Positions 8,047 through 13,830 of a stretch of 13,830 nt of DNA are shown one piece after another. Positions within the stretch are counted from its first letter, which is position 1. Every line of letters begins with the position of its first letter. The DNA is from JBCCCJ01 sp039029315. GTDB taxonomy: Bacteria > Bacteroidota > Bacteroidia > J057. The stretch spans positions 1-13,830 of the forward strand of contig JBCCGK010000179.1 in NCBI GenBank assembly GCA_039029315.1. The letters run 5' to 3'. The notes beneath the pieces were generated by a model that searched no databases, was not told the origin of the DNA, and was given only the letters and a program-made list of their open reading frames with translations. The position numbers were made by a program, and so were the translations under genes.

Positions 8047-8179
8047 ATTTGCTTTTTCTCTTTAGTGGCCTAAGCCCACGGATCATTACACCCCGTAAAA
8101 AAAAAAATGAAACAAGTGTATTTCCTCTGTTTTTGGGTGTACGACAATATTCACCTTCTTTCACCCCAATTCTCCAACC
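8047..8179. promoter_or_regulatory. divergent promoter region between the sigma factor gene and the 183-aa gene
   Basis: In these 133 bp, GGGTGTA occurs once in each direction. On the minus strand it covers 8087-8093, 40 bases before the sigma start. On the plus strand it covers 8135-8141, 38 bases before the ATG at 8180. This is a reasonable place for a -35-like element. A 15-bp inverted repeat GTGGCCT-A-AGCCCAC at 8065-8079 (one mismatched pair) lies between the sigma-side motif and its start codon. An A-run at 8097-8107 separates the two sides. No common -10 sequence is visible 16-17 bases downstream of the motifs, so promoter identity is inferred only. Confidence 0.4.
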
Positions 8180-8731
8180 ATGGACGATCTATCCCTACTT
8201 CTAGAACAATTGAGACAAGAACGCAATGCTGGATTGACCTTTGAAGAACTGATGGCACGGCTCAATGATTATAGTAACAGATTCGATATGCTTCAAACCC
8301 AATGGATTACTCACATACGAGCAGGTGGTCCCCTTGAGGTCGAAGAAATGGCCAAACGAATAGGGCAGGAAATGAACCTCCGGCGGCAGAATCATGAACA
8401 CATAAGTCCCAAGCGCTTGAATCCCTTGTACATCTTGTCATTGTTTGCAGAAAAATTGAACCTTGTGAAGTATGAACAGGACATTTGTGCAATTGGAACC
8501 CCTGAAGATGCATGCCATTGTCAGCTTCGCATGTCTCACCATCTTCCACCTATTGGCGCATACCTGGAAAAAATAGGGGTTTCGCAAGAGTGGTCAGGGG
8601 ATGACATTGACATTTTCAGCTGTAGCAGGTGTGCCACCGGTTGGGTGAAGGAGGATGTAGGCGGTGGAGGTGTGCAAATTGATCAGTGGAAAGAATGGGA
8701 CCAGAAGGAATATCCTCTTAAGAGAGCCTGA
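8180..8731 (+). CDS. unrecognised 183-aa protein with Cys/His pairs (possible zinc-binding)
   Basis: Not assigned to a family. The first 75 residues are helical and charged (LLLEQLRQERNAGLTFEELMARL). The middle (about 80-100) is more hydrophobic. The last half has five cysteines: Cys103, the CHC pair at 112-114 and the CSRC pair at 148-151, plus His113 and the HH at 120-121. CHC and CSRC, 33 residues apart, could form a treble-clef or ribbon-like metal site. The C-terminus ends with CATGW, a GGGG run and DQWKEWD, a Cys-x2-Cys...Trp layout. There is no signal peptide or membrane segment, so it is probably cytosolic. The gene is divergent from the ECF sigma factor and may be part of its regulon, which is inference from position. 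Confidence 0.65.
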   Translation: MDDLSLLLEQLRQERNAGLTFEELMARLNDYSNRFDMLQTQWITHIRAGGPLEVEEMAKRIGQEMNLRRQNHEHISPKRLNPLYILSLFAEKLNLVKYEQDICAIGTPEDACHCQLRMSHHLPPIGAYLEKIGVSQEWSGDDIDIFSCSRCATGWVKEDVGGGGVQIDQWKEWDQKEYPLKRA

Positions 8732-8879
8732 ATCCTTTGGCTATTCTTATTGTGTTTCCTCAGAAGCATGTGGATGGGGAGAGAGCAGTTTGTGGAGCTA
8801 GATAAAACGAAAAAAAACTTCCCTTCAGGCAGGATGATCATTGCCAAAGGACCTAAAACAAAAAAAAGTAAAAAAAAGC

Positions 8880-8912
8880 TTGACTCTCCCCTTACGTCAT
8901 AGACTACCTTTG
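8880..8912 (+). promoter_or_regulatory. promoter and likely operator of the MerR-family gene
   Basis: TTG at 8880-8882 and TACCTTTG at 8905-8912 match the Bacteroidota -33/-7 consensus (TTG and TAnnTTTG) with a 22-base spacer. The spacer carries CTCCCCTTACGTCATAGAC, and TGAC (8881-8884) with GTCA (8896-8899) form a short dyad. MerR regulators usually bind an inverted repeat inside a long spacer and autoregulate, so this fits self-control. Transcription would begin near 8918-8920, which argues against the ATG at 8917. Confidence 0.6.
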
Positions 8913-8940
8913 TATTATGGTACGACAGAAGCAAAGAACA

Positions 8941-9714
8941 ATGAAGACATTTGGCGTCAAGGAAGTGTCAAGCATATCGGGAGTAAGTGTGCGCACACTT
9001 CACTATTATGATCAGATTGGTCTGCTACCCCCTTGCTTGCGAACAGAGGCGGGCTATCGACACTATGGAGAAGCAGAACTCCTTCGACTCCAGCAAATTT
9101 TGTTTTATAAGGAACTGGATTTTCCACTAAAAGAGATTCTGGAACTATTGGAGGACCCTGAGTTCGACCTGATCCATGCACTCGAAACCCATCGTTCAGC
9201 CTTGCAGGCCAGACAAGAACGAATTGATCATTTGCTTCAGACCATTGACAACACCATTCATCACCTAAAAAAAGGAAAGAGTATGTCAAAACCCGAAGAC
9301 CTATACGAAGGATTGCCCAAAGAAATGGGAACAACTTACAGAGATGCAGCCATAGAAGAATATGGTCAAAAAGCAATCGATCGTTCTGAAAAAGCCCTAC
9401 TCGGGCTTGGCAAAGATGGCTTCAAGCAGTTGAAAGAAGAGATGGAGCAAGTCAATCGGGCATTGTTTGCCCAAAAAGATCAGGCTGCAGATGCTGAAGC
9501 TGTCCAGACGCTCATCGAACGACATTATGCAGTTATTCGTCAATTTTGGGGAACTGCGAACAAGCAAGATAAGCAGGCAGATGCTTATGCTGGCTTGGGA
9601 CAATTATATGTGCAAGATGTGCGCTATACGACCGTCGATGGACAGACGCAACCTGAATTTGCCGCTTTTCTGCAACGAGCCATGAAGCATTTTGCTGACA
9701 CCCGCTTGAAGTGA
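8941..9714 (+). CDS. MerR-family transcriptional regulator with TipAS effector domain
   Basis: A 257-aa regulator from the chosen start. Residues 1-70 are a MerR winged-helix domain (GVKEVSSISGVSVRTLHYYDQIGLLPP, then the GYRHY wing). Residues about 75-112 are the dimerising coiled coil (LETHRSALQARQERIDHLLQTIDN). Residues about 125-257 match the TipAS type of effector domain, a small all-helical pocket that in TipA binds thiopeptide antibiotics and in relatives senses other compounds; YRDAAIEEYG, the HYAVIRQFWG region and YAGLGQLYVQD are characteristic. The frame opens at an ATG at 8917, but the promoter -7 box ends at 8912, so the transcript should not include it. The start at 8941 also gives the usual MerR N-terminus. 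Targets beyond its own promoter are not apparent; the following hydrolase is the nearest candidate. Confidence 0.88.
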   Translation: MKTFGVKEVSSISGVSVRTLHYYDQIGLLPPCLRTEAGYRHYGEAELLRLQQILFYKELDFPLKEILELLEDPEFDLIHALETHRSALQARQERIDHLLQTIDNTIHHLKKGKSMSKPEDLYEGLPKEMGTTYRDAAIEEYGQKAIDRSEKALLGLGKDGFKQLKEEMEQVNRALFAQKDQAADAEAVQTLIERHYAVIRQFWGTANKQDKQADAYAGLGQLYVQDVRYTTVDGQTQPEFAAFLQRAMKHFADTRLK

Positions 9715-9745
9715 TTCCTGCGAATAGACCCGACTGAAAGCTGAA

Positions 9746-9777
9746 GGAAGTGTCCTTTTCCACATGAGGACACTTCC
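9746..9777 (+). terminator. hairpin after the MerR gene
   Basis: GGAAGTGTCC (9746-9755) is exactly complementary to GGACACTTCC (9768-9777), and T9756-A9767 extends the stem to 11 pairs with a 10-base loop. It begins 31 bases after the regulator stop at 9714. A stem this strong just past a gene end suggests a terminator, but no T tract follows, so it could be an mRNA-stabilising structure. Confidence 0.55.
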
Positions 9778-9885
9778 GCCCATCACTCCCTGTCTCTCCT
9801 CAACGACATCATCTTGCCTGCCACTGTGCTCAATCGAAAGATTGGAGAGACGCTTATTTGAATGTATGATCCTAATTCTTCTACA

Positions 9886-10752
9886 ATGAAAACATCGATA
9901 TTGATGACTTGCTACCTATTCATCCTACTTCCACTGACTGCCTATGACAAAGATGCAAGTCTCTCTTTGACAGATATGCAGCAAAAAGAACTGATTACAT
10001 CCCAGGGAACCTGGCGATATGCAGTGAGCAATCATGGCTCCAAGGCCATCCTCTTTATTCATGGAGCCAATTCCAGCCATCGGATTTGGCATCATCAATA
10101 TTCTTTGTCTCTGACAGGCTACAAGAATATTTTTGTCAATCTGCTGGGCTATGGAGGGAGCGACAAACCTGATGGCGGCTATGGACTGGCCAATTGGATA
10201 GAGGGCCTGAACCAGCTGCTGAAGCAAGAACAGCTGGAAGAGATCTGTATCGTTGCTCATAGCAATGGCGTCCTGTTCGCCAAAGAATTTTATCGCGCAT
10301 TTCCCCACAAGGTCTCCAGAATGCTGCTGTTGGACGGTATGCTCAAACCCATGATTCCGCCTCAAAGCCTGAATTGGATGAAATCAACCCTGGAACGTAG
10401 TGATTATGAGACCTTCATGGCTGATCAGATCCGACACATGCCTGTCCAGGGCTTGAGTGAAGCGGATGTCGTCATTCTTAAACAGGATGCCAGACAAACT
10501 CCCAAAGGAGTTAGAATGGCTGAATTTGACCTGATTACAGATGATGCCAGCTGGCAAGAGCTTCAGATCGATTGCCCGCTGACCATCGTTCATGCTGATA
10601 GCCCTTTCTGGACAGAAGAATATATCGATTGGCTTGGCCAGATTGCACCCGGGCATCGATTGATTCTTTGGAAGGATTCTGGCCATTTTATTCCTATGCA
10701 ACATGCAGATAGACTCAATCGCCTGATCAGAGAGCTTGTTGAGAAGCCATAG
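9886..10752 (+). CDS. exported alpha/beta hydrolase
   Basis: A 288-aa serine hydrolase of the alpha/beta fold. From the ATG at 9886 it starts with a good signal peptide (MKTSILMTCYLFILLPLTA). An in-frame ATG at 9862 would add eight polar residues in front of that signal, so the later start is preferred. The catalytic triad is visible: Ser126 in AHSNGV, probably Asp238 in VHADSPF, and His267 in DSGHFIP. The oxyanion HG lies in FIHGANSSH. The region between about 145 and 225 acts as the cap. Length suits small esterases, peptidases and C-C hydrolases, and the substrate cannot be told. It is 171 bp downstream of the TipA-like regulator and could be its target, without direct evidence. Confidence 0.85.
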   Translation: MKTSILMTCYLFILLPLTAYDKDASLSLTDMQQKELITSQGTWRYAVSNHGSKAILFIHGANSSHRIWHHQYSLSLTGYKNIFVNLLGYGGSDKPDGGYGLANWIEGLNQLLKQEQLEEICIVAHSNGVLFAKEFYRAFPHKVSRMLLLDGMLKPMIPPQSLNWMKSTLERSDYETFMADQIRHMPVQGLSEADVVILKQDARQTPKGVRMAEFDLITDDASWQELQIDCPLTIVHADSPFWTEEYIDWLGQIAPGHRLILWKDSGHFIPMQHADRLNRLIRELVEKP

Positions 10753-10838
10753 GAAACCTATTGCCTGACCAGCAGGATATTCTGTGTATAAGGATTGGAG
10801 ATGTATATTAGCGCCCACACTTCCTAAGACCTATCCGC

Positions 10839-11351
10839 ATGCACCTTCGAGAATTAACCCATACAGATTATGCTCAATTTGTTGCCTTGAGGGAATACGC
10901 ACTGAAAGAATACCCCGCTTCTTTCAGTGCGGCCAATGAGGAGGAACAGGCAGATCGAAAACACAAGTTCAACTCTCTCGTTTCTCATCGAGTTAATTTT
11001 ATTCTTGGTGCATTTGTGGGAGAAATGCTAGTGGGCATGGTGGGCTTTATGCAGTTGAGTCGAAAAAAAATCAGCCATAAAGGAGAGTTGACAGCCATGA
11101 TTGTCTCTGCAGCTTACCAGGGACAAGGGATTGGGTATGCCCTCCTGCAACATGCCCTGGAGAAGGCCTTCCTCATCGAGGACATTCATCAAATCAATCT
11201 TGTCGTCAATGAAGACCGAAAATCTGCCATAGCTCTGTACAAAAAAGTCGGCTTTGTCCCATATGGATTGGAAAAAAATGCCATTCGTGTAGAAGGCAAG
11301 ATGCATACTGCCATTCACATGGTGAAACGATCGTCTTCCTCCCAACACTGA
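10839..11351 (+). CDS. GNAT-family N-acetyltransferase
   Basis: A 170-aa single-domain GNAT enzyme, expected to move an acetyl group from acetyl-CoA to an amine. Motif A is QGQGIG at residues 94-99, the pyrophosphate-binding Q/R-x-x-G-x-G/A loop, preceded by the strand LTAMIVSAAY. Motif B is the NEDRKSAIALYKKVGFVPYG stretch, which starts at residue 124. The N-terminal LRELTHTDYAQFVALRE is the typical first strand and helix. Residues 24-60 contain an acidic/basic loop that may shape the acceptor site. No signal peptide is present, so it is cytosolic. It lies 86 bp after the hydrolase on the same strand. The acceptor is unknown; protein N-terminus, polyamine or drug acetylation are all possible. 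Confidence 0.88.
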   Translation: MHLRELTHTDYAQFVALREYALKEYPASFSAANEEEQADRKHKFNSLVSHRVNFILGAFVGEMLVGMVGFMQLSRKKISHKGELTAMIVSAAYQGQGIGYALLQHALEKAFLIEDIHQINLVVNEDRKSAIALYKKVGFVPYGLEKNAIRVEGKMHTAIHMVKRSSSSQH

Positions 11352-11480
11352 AAAAAGGCAAGCCCGAGCAAATACTCAAGGACAGAAGACGAATCCTCAT
11401 TAGGGAAGTAGATAAGCGTATGTTTTGTCATTTTTCCCCTATTCTAAACACTCAATGATGATTCTCTCCATCCACAAAGC

Positions 11481-12191
11481 ATGAAACAAGCAACAAGATT
11501 TACAGTCTATGGGATCCTGATCATACTGCTCTTGCTGGTCCTTGGATTGTTTTACAGTCGCTCCTGGGAACGGGCACTCTTTATTGAGCCGTATTTCCGA
11601 ATTCAGACGGAGGACAAACTGGTCGCTTTGACATTTGATGATGGGCCTTCTCCACAACGTACCCTTCCCTTACTCAGGCTTCTTCAGGAAAAAGAGGTCA
11701 AGGCCACCTTCTTTATGCTGGGAGAAAACATTGAAAAACATGATTCGATTGCCCGGAAGGTGTTCGAGGAGGGGCATCTGATTGGGAATCACAGCTATGA
11801 TCATCCAAGATTAATTCTAAGATCTGTTGCTTTCACCAGAGATCAAATTGTACGGACTGATCGCCTGATCCAGCGCCTGGGGCAAAAGGAGGTGCGCTAC
11901 TTTCGTCCACCATACTCATCCAAGTATATCATTCTTCCGATCCTGCTGAGATCCATGAACAAAATTCTGGTTACAGGTACCTATGATCCACCTTCTGAAT
12001 ACAAATCTCCCTATGATGGCCAGCAAGTTGCCCAAGAAGTGATGGAGAATGTGCAGCCAGGATCAGTGATCTACCTCCATGATGGGATACATAGAGACCC
12101 TGAAGCATTCATTCAATCAGTAGATCTTATCATTGATAGTCTGAGGGCAAGCGGATATCGCTTTGTCCGATTGGATGTTCCATCACAGTGA
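11481..12191 (+). CDS. membrane-anchored polysaccharide deacetylase (NodB homology domain)
   Basis: A 236-aa protein with one N-terminal membrane helix (about residues 9-25) and a NodB deacetylase domain on the outer side. Motifs appear in order: TFDDGP at 51-56 (catalytic Asp53, metal Asp54), the metal pair His104 and His108 in NHSYDHP, RPPY at 142-145, a YDPPSEY segment near 168-174 where motif 4 normally lies, and LHDG at 199-202. The family removes N-acetyl groups from GlcNAc or MurNAc units in peptidoglycan, chitin or surface polysaccharide, or similar groups. All five motif positions are occupied, so activity is likely, but the Trp of motif 4 is not seen. It is 129 bp after the GNAT gene and ends before the convergent hairpin. 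Confidence 0.88.
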   Translation: MKQATRFTVYGILIILLLLVLGLFYSRSWERALFIEPYFRIQTEDKLVALTFDDGPSPQRTLPLLRLLQEKEVKATFFMLGENIEKHDSIARKVFEEGHLIGNHSYDHPRLILRSVAFTRDQIVRTDRLIQRLGQKEVRYFRPPYSSKYIILPILLRSMNKILVTGTYDPPSEYKSPYDGQQVAQEVMENVQPGSVIYLHDGIHRDPEAFIQSVDLIIDSLRASGYRFVRLDVPSQ

Positions 12192-12288
12192 GCATTCATA
12201 CAGAATAACATAGGCAATCCTTCTCTCAGCCAATCGGAGAGGGAATCTCAACAGTTGATTTATCAAGCTGTAGGTCGCCTACCAAAAC

Positions 12289-12329
12289 AATTTGCTATTC
12301 AAACTCCTGTTAGAGCCGAATAGCAAATT
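12289..12329. terminator. convergent hairpin, likely bidirectional terminator
   Basis: AATTTGCTATTC (12289-12300) pairs perfectly with GAATAGCAAATT (12318-12329) across a 17-base loop that can itself form CTC/GAG. It lies between the deacetylase stop (12191, plus strand) and the lipoprotein stop (12378, minus strand). The minus-strand side is followed by a T-rich GTTTTGG, the plus-strand side by TGTCGATTT. Both genes could use it. Confidence 0.65.
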
Positions 12330-12377
12330 TGTCGATTTACATCCTGTCCAACCTCCTAGACAGATTTTTGGATCAAC

Positions 12378-13112
12378 TTAAAATTCCCGAACAGGTCGGA
12401 TATCATCCCCACTAAACTTAACCATTGTATACACAGTGTCTTTGTAAAAGGGCTTGAGCGCAAAATGAAAAGAATCAATTTCTGTAGAAGATTGATAACG
12501 TCGGATATTGCCCAGGAAGTTGCTATGCCCTTTTGCATGTAGATTGTCATATATCAGTTGTACTTCATCAATAGATGGCATAAACCAGTCATCAAAACCG
12601 TTCAGGATGAGTTCATCCACAAGCTTGAATGATCTTGCCTCGTCTGTACAATTGGCAGCGATCACCTTGTCTGTATTCGCTTTTCCCTCTCCCACTTCCC
12701 GTCCGCTAGCTCCAGTCTCTACTCCCCGACATCCCCACTGATGGAAATTGCCATAATCGGTTGAGGTAGTAACCAATCCCTCTCCACTGAACTTGGGATA
12801 CTGGGCAGGCTCTGAGTTGACAAAGAAAATGAGGCCTCCTTCATATGTTTTGCCATAAAGACTATCCAAAGGCACTCCCTTTTGGACCAGTTCAAGAGGT
12901 CTTGAACCATTGTCGAGCCGCTTCTGGACAGGGATATAAGTGGCACAGGATTCGCCTTCATAGCCTTCAGCACACGCACAATCTCCCTCATTGCACATGC
13001 CGCCATTTTCACAGACAACATCAGCGCATGGGTCGAATAAGCTACAAGAAGTCATTAACAGGACGAAAACGAGTACGAACAAGCGTGTCAGAATGAATTG
13101 AAAGTTTGTCAT
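12378..13112 (-). CDS. lipoprotein with EGF-like domain and Lcl/DUF1566-type C-terminal domain
   Basis: A 244-aa surface or periplasmic lipoprotein. The signal peptide ends LLMTSC, with Cys23 as the likely lipidated residue. Residues 29-56 hold six cysteines (29, 34, 40, 45, 47, 56) in EGF-like spacing, with the NGG turn and GYEGESC end. A linker leads to a domain at about 88-244 that matches the Bacteroidota Lcl C-terminal (DUF1566-like) pattern: YEGGLIFFVN, WGCRGVETGASG, a GKANTDKV turn, DELILNGFDDWFMPS, IDEVQLIYDNL, YQSSTEID and a final IRPVREF. Such proteins are usually attributed to adhesion or carbohydrate binding, but no enzyme motif is visible. It is convergent with the deacetylase gene and followed by a bidirectional hairpin. 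Confidence 0.85.
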   Translation of the reverse strand: MTNFQFILTRLFVLVFVLLMTSCSLFDPCADVVCENGGMCNEGDCACAEGYEGESCATYIPVQKRLDNGSRPLELVQKGVPLDSLYGKTYEGGLIFFVNSEPAQYPKFSGEGLVTTSTDYGNFHQWGCRGVETGASGREVGEGKANTDKVIAANCTDEARSFKLVDELILNGFDDWFMPSIDEVQLIYDNLHAKGHSNFLGNIRRYQSSTEIDSFHFALKPFYKDTVYTMVKFSGDDIRPVREF

Positions 13113-13210
13113 TACTATAATTTGATTATGGGGTTAATAGAGTTTTAGATGATTGCCTTGGTGTGTGCTTCCAAGAAACGGGAAGTGTTCCAAAAAAGTG
13201 GAATTTTTGA

Positions 13211-13252
13211 GGGAGAATGTTCTGAATGGTAGGGAAAATGTTCTGAATGGTA
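13211..13252. repeat. 21-bp tandem duplication
   Basis: GGGAGAATGTTCTGAATGGTA (21 bases) at 13211-13231 is repeated at 13232-13252 with one change (G to A at the fifth base). Only two copies are present, and no protein frame uses them convincingly. Confidence 0.8.
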
Positions 13253-13402
13253 AGTCAGGGAGCCAAATCAAGTGCTTTTGCTCATCGACAGAGCTTGATC
13301 AAGGGCTTGATAGGAACTGGACTTTACTCCCATCTTTGTGCACATCCATCAGATAAGCAAGAGAAGCAATACCTGGCTCGGCACATTTTTGAGAGAAGAA
13401 AC

Positions 13403-13504
13403 ATGTCAGACCCAGAGACAGAGAATACAGAGTCGGAGGCAGGAACTCTGGAGGCGATTGGTCAGGCGTTCAAGGGTTTTATGTTATGCATATTTTCACT
13501 GTAG
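13403..13504 (+). CDS. possible 33-aa small protein
   Basis: ATG at 13403 opens a 33-codon frame with an acidic N-terminal half (MSDPETENTESEAG) and a hydrophobic C-terminal half (AIGQAFKGFMLCIFSL). A purine-rich GAGAGAAGAAA precedes it at 13391-13401. A weak promoter-like pair is TTG at 13307-13309 with CATCTTTG at 13331-13338, a 21-base spacer and one mismatch. Leader-plus-hydrophobic-tail small peptides exist, but at this length it may well be noise. Confidence 0.15.
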   Translation: MSDPETENTESEAGTLEAIGQAFKGFMLCIFSL

Positions 13505-13582
13505 TGATCTATGCACCTTAAGAATGAAGACAGGTATAGCTTAAATTGGAAATACGGACATTTTTCATCATTATTTCCCTAA

Positions 13583-13743
13583 GAGACTGTTTGAAAATCT
13601 ATCACTATTTTTTTGTATGCGTCTTTTTTCCTCATCCGGTGGCTTTTTTTGTTCCCATAGCACAACTATGAGAACAAAAAAGAGCCTTGGCTGAGAAAAA
13701 AATACATCATAAAAATTCTCAGCACAGATTCCCAAACAGTCCC
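13583..13743. mobile_element. fold-back MITE-like element, copy 2
   Basis: The second copy of the element at 4107-4266, in the same orientation and about 92% identical by eye, with one extra T in the central T-run. It starts GAGACTGTTTG and ends CAAACAGTCCC. The inner hairpin arms and near-complete palindromic layout are retained. CCCTAAG occurs at both edges (13577-13583 and 13741-13747), and TAA directly flanks the ends as drawn, which suggests a 3-bp TAA or longer target duplication. Confidence 0.8.
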
Positions 13744-13790
13744 TAAGTAAGGAGACACAATTAAATTGCAGGATCTTGCTCCTCTCCCAA

Positions 13791-13806
13791 CCCCCTTCAA
13801 AGGGGG
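13791..13806. repeat. short GC-rich palindrome (CCCCCT-TCAA-AGGGGG)
   Basis: CCCCCT (13791-13796), a four-base TCAA loop and AGGGGG (13801-13806), preceded by CTCCTCTCCCAA and followed by GAAAT, form a compact hairpin. Similar CTCCCC/GGGGGA intergenic palindromes are scattered in Bacteroidota genomes, as far as I recall. Only one copy is visible here, so its repeat status is inferred. Confidence 0.4.
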
Positions 13807-13830
13807 AAATCGTTGATTTCTGGCCTTGTG

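Larger units (their letters stand above)
13113..13582. other. gene-poor intergenic stretch
   Basis: No convincing gene was found over 470 bp. The open frames at 13153-13544 overlap each other, have odd compositions (long Ser/Arg/His/Cys runs) and lack family features. The visible structure is a 21-bp tandem duplication (13211-13252), a CTTGATCAAG palindrome (13294-13303) and a small hairpin TTCCA-TGGAA followed by TTTTT near 13188-13207. Confidence 0.5.

Noticed and set aside
8097..8107. Poly-A run (11 A) as a possible intrinsic terminator or phase-variable tract
   Set aside because: It lies in a divergent promoter region with no stem next to it. A homopolymer of this length outside any coding frame is not evidence of phase variation.
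8733..8851. 9-bp inverted repeat TCCTTTGGC (8733-8741) and GCCAAAGGA (8843-8851)
   Set aside because: The arms are about 100 bases apart and do not extend beyond nine pairs, so chance is the simpler explanation.
8683..8934. Minus-strand 83-codon frame over the MerR upstream region
   Set aside because: It overlaps the end of the 183-aa gene and the MerR promoter, and the translation is rich in Ser, Phe and Leu with no recognisable feature.
13153..13544. Overlapping plus-strand frames of 67, 85 and 68 codons
   Set aside because: They overlap each other in different frames, cover the 21-bp duplication and have low-complexity, non-protein-like compositions.

Overview
The window looks like chromosomal DNA from a member of the Bacteroidota. 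The best evidence is a protein at 1895-3103 with a C-terminal FPNP...SPGLYFLSI...QQQKILIQD module, typical of type IX secretion system (T9SS) sorting domains. Supporting signs are a TTG-N22-TACCTTTG promoter in front of the MerR gene, weak Shine-Dalgarno sequences, and an EGF/Lcl-type lipoprotein of a kind common in this phylum. Genus cannot be set from the sequence; a free-living, Saprospiria- or Cytophagia-like organism is a guess. No rRNA, tRNA, CRISPR array, transposase, integrase or phage gene was seen.

Layout. Positions 2-88 are probably the 3' end of an upstream gene. A PhoD-like metallophosphatase lipoprotein (198-1811, +) converges on a two-gene minus-strand unit made of an exported beta-propeller protein (3142-4041) followed by a T9SS-sorted repeat protein (1895-3103). 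A 505-bp gap (4042-4546) carries a 160-bp fold-back element. Next come three plus-strand genes that may be co-transcribed: a small membrane protein (4547-4876), a Tat-signal enolase-superfamily enzyme (4910-6208) and a GrpB/UPF0157 protein (6230-6769). An ECF sigma factor (7555-8046, -) overlaps the gene for a four-helix membrane protein (6960-7571, -) and is divergent from an unrecognised Cys-rich 183-aa protein (8180-8731, +). A TipA-like MerR regulator (8941-9714), an exported alpha/beta hydrolase (9886-10752), a GNAT acetyltransferase (10839-11351) and a membrane-anchored NodB-type polysaccharide deacetylase (11481-12191) follow on the plus strand. They meet an EGF/Lcl-domain lipoprotein (12378-13112, -) at a convergent hairpin. 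The last 700 bp have no convincing gene. They hold a 21-bp tandem duplication, a second copy of the fold-back element and a small GC-rich palindrome.

Function. Much of the content is cell-envelope or secreted: phosphatase, beta-propeller, T9SS cargo, Tat enzyme, exported hydrolase, deacetylase and lipoprotein. There is also an ECF sigma/membrane-protein pair and a drug-sensing-type MerR regulator. No single integrated pathway is evident. The signals least explained by ordinary genes are the non-coding fold-back element found twice in the same orientation, 9.3 kb apart, and the sigma/unknown-gene divergent region with similarly placed GGGTGTA motifs.
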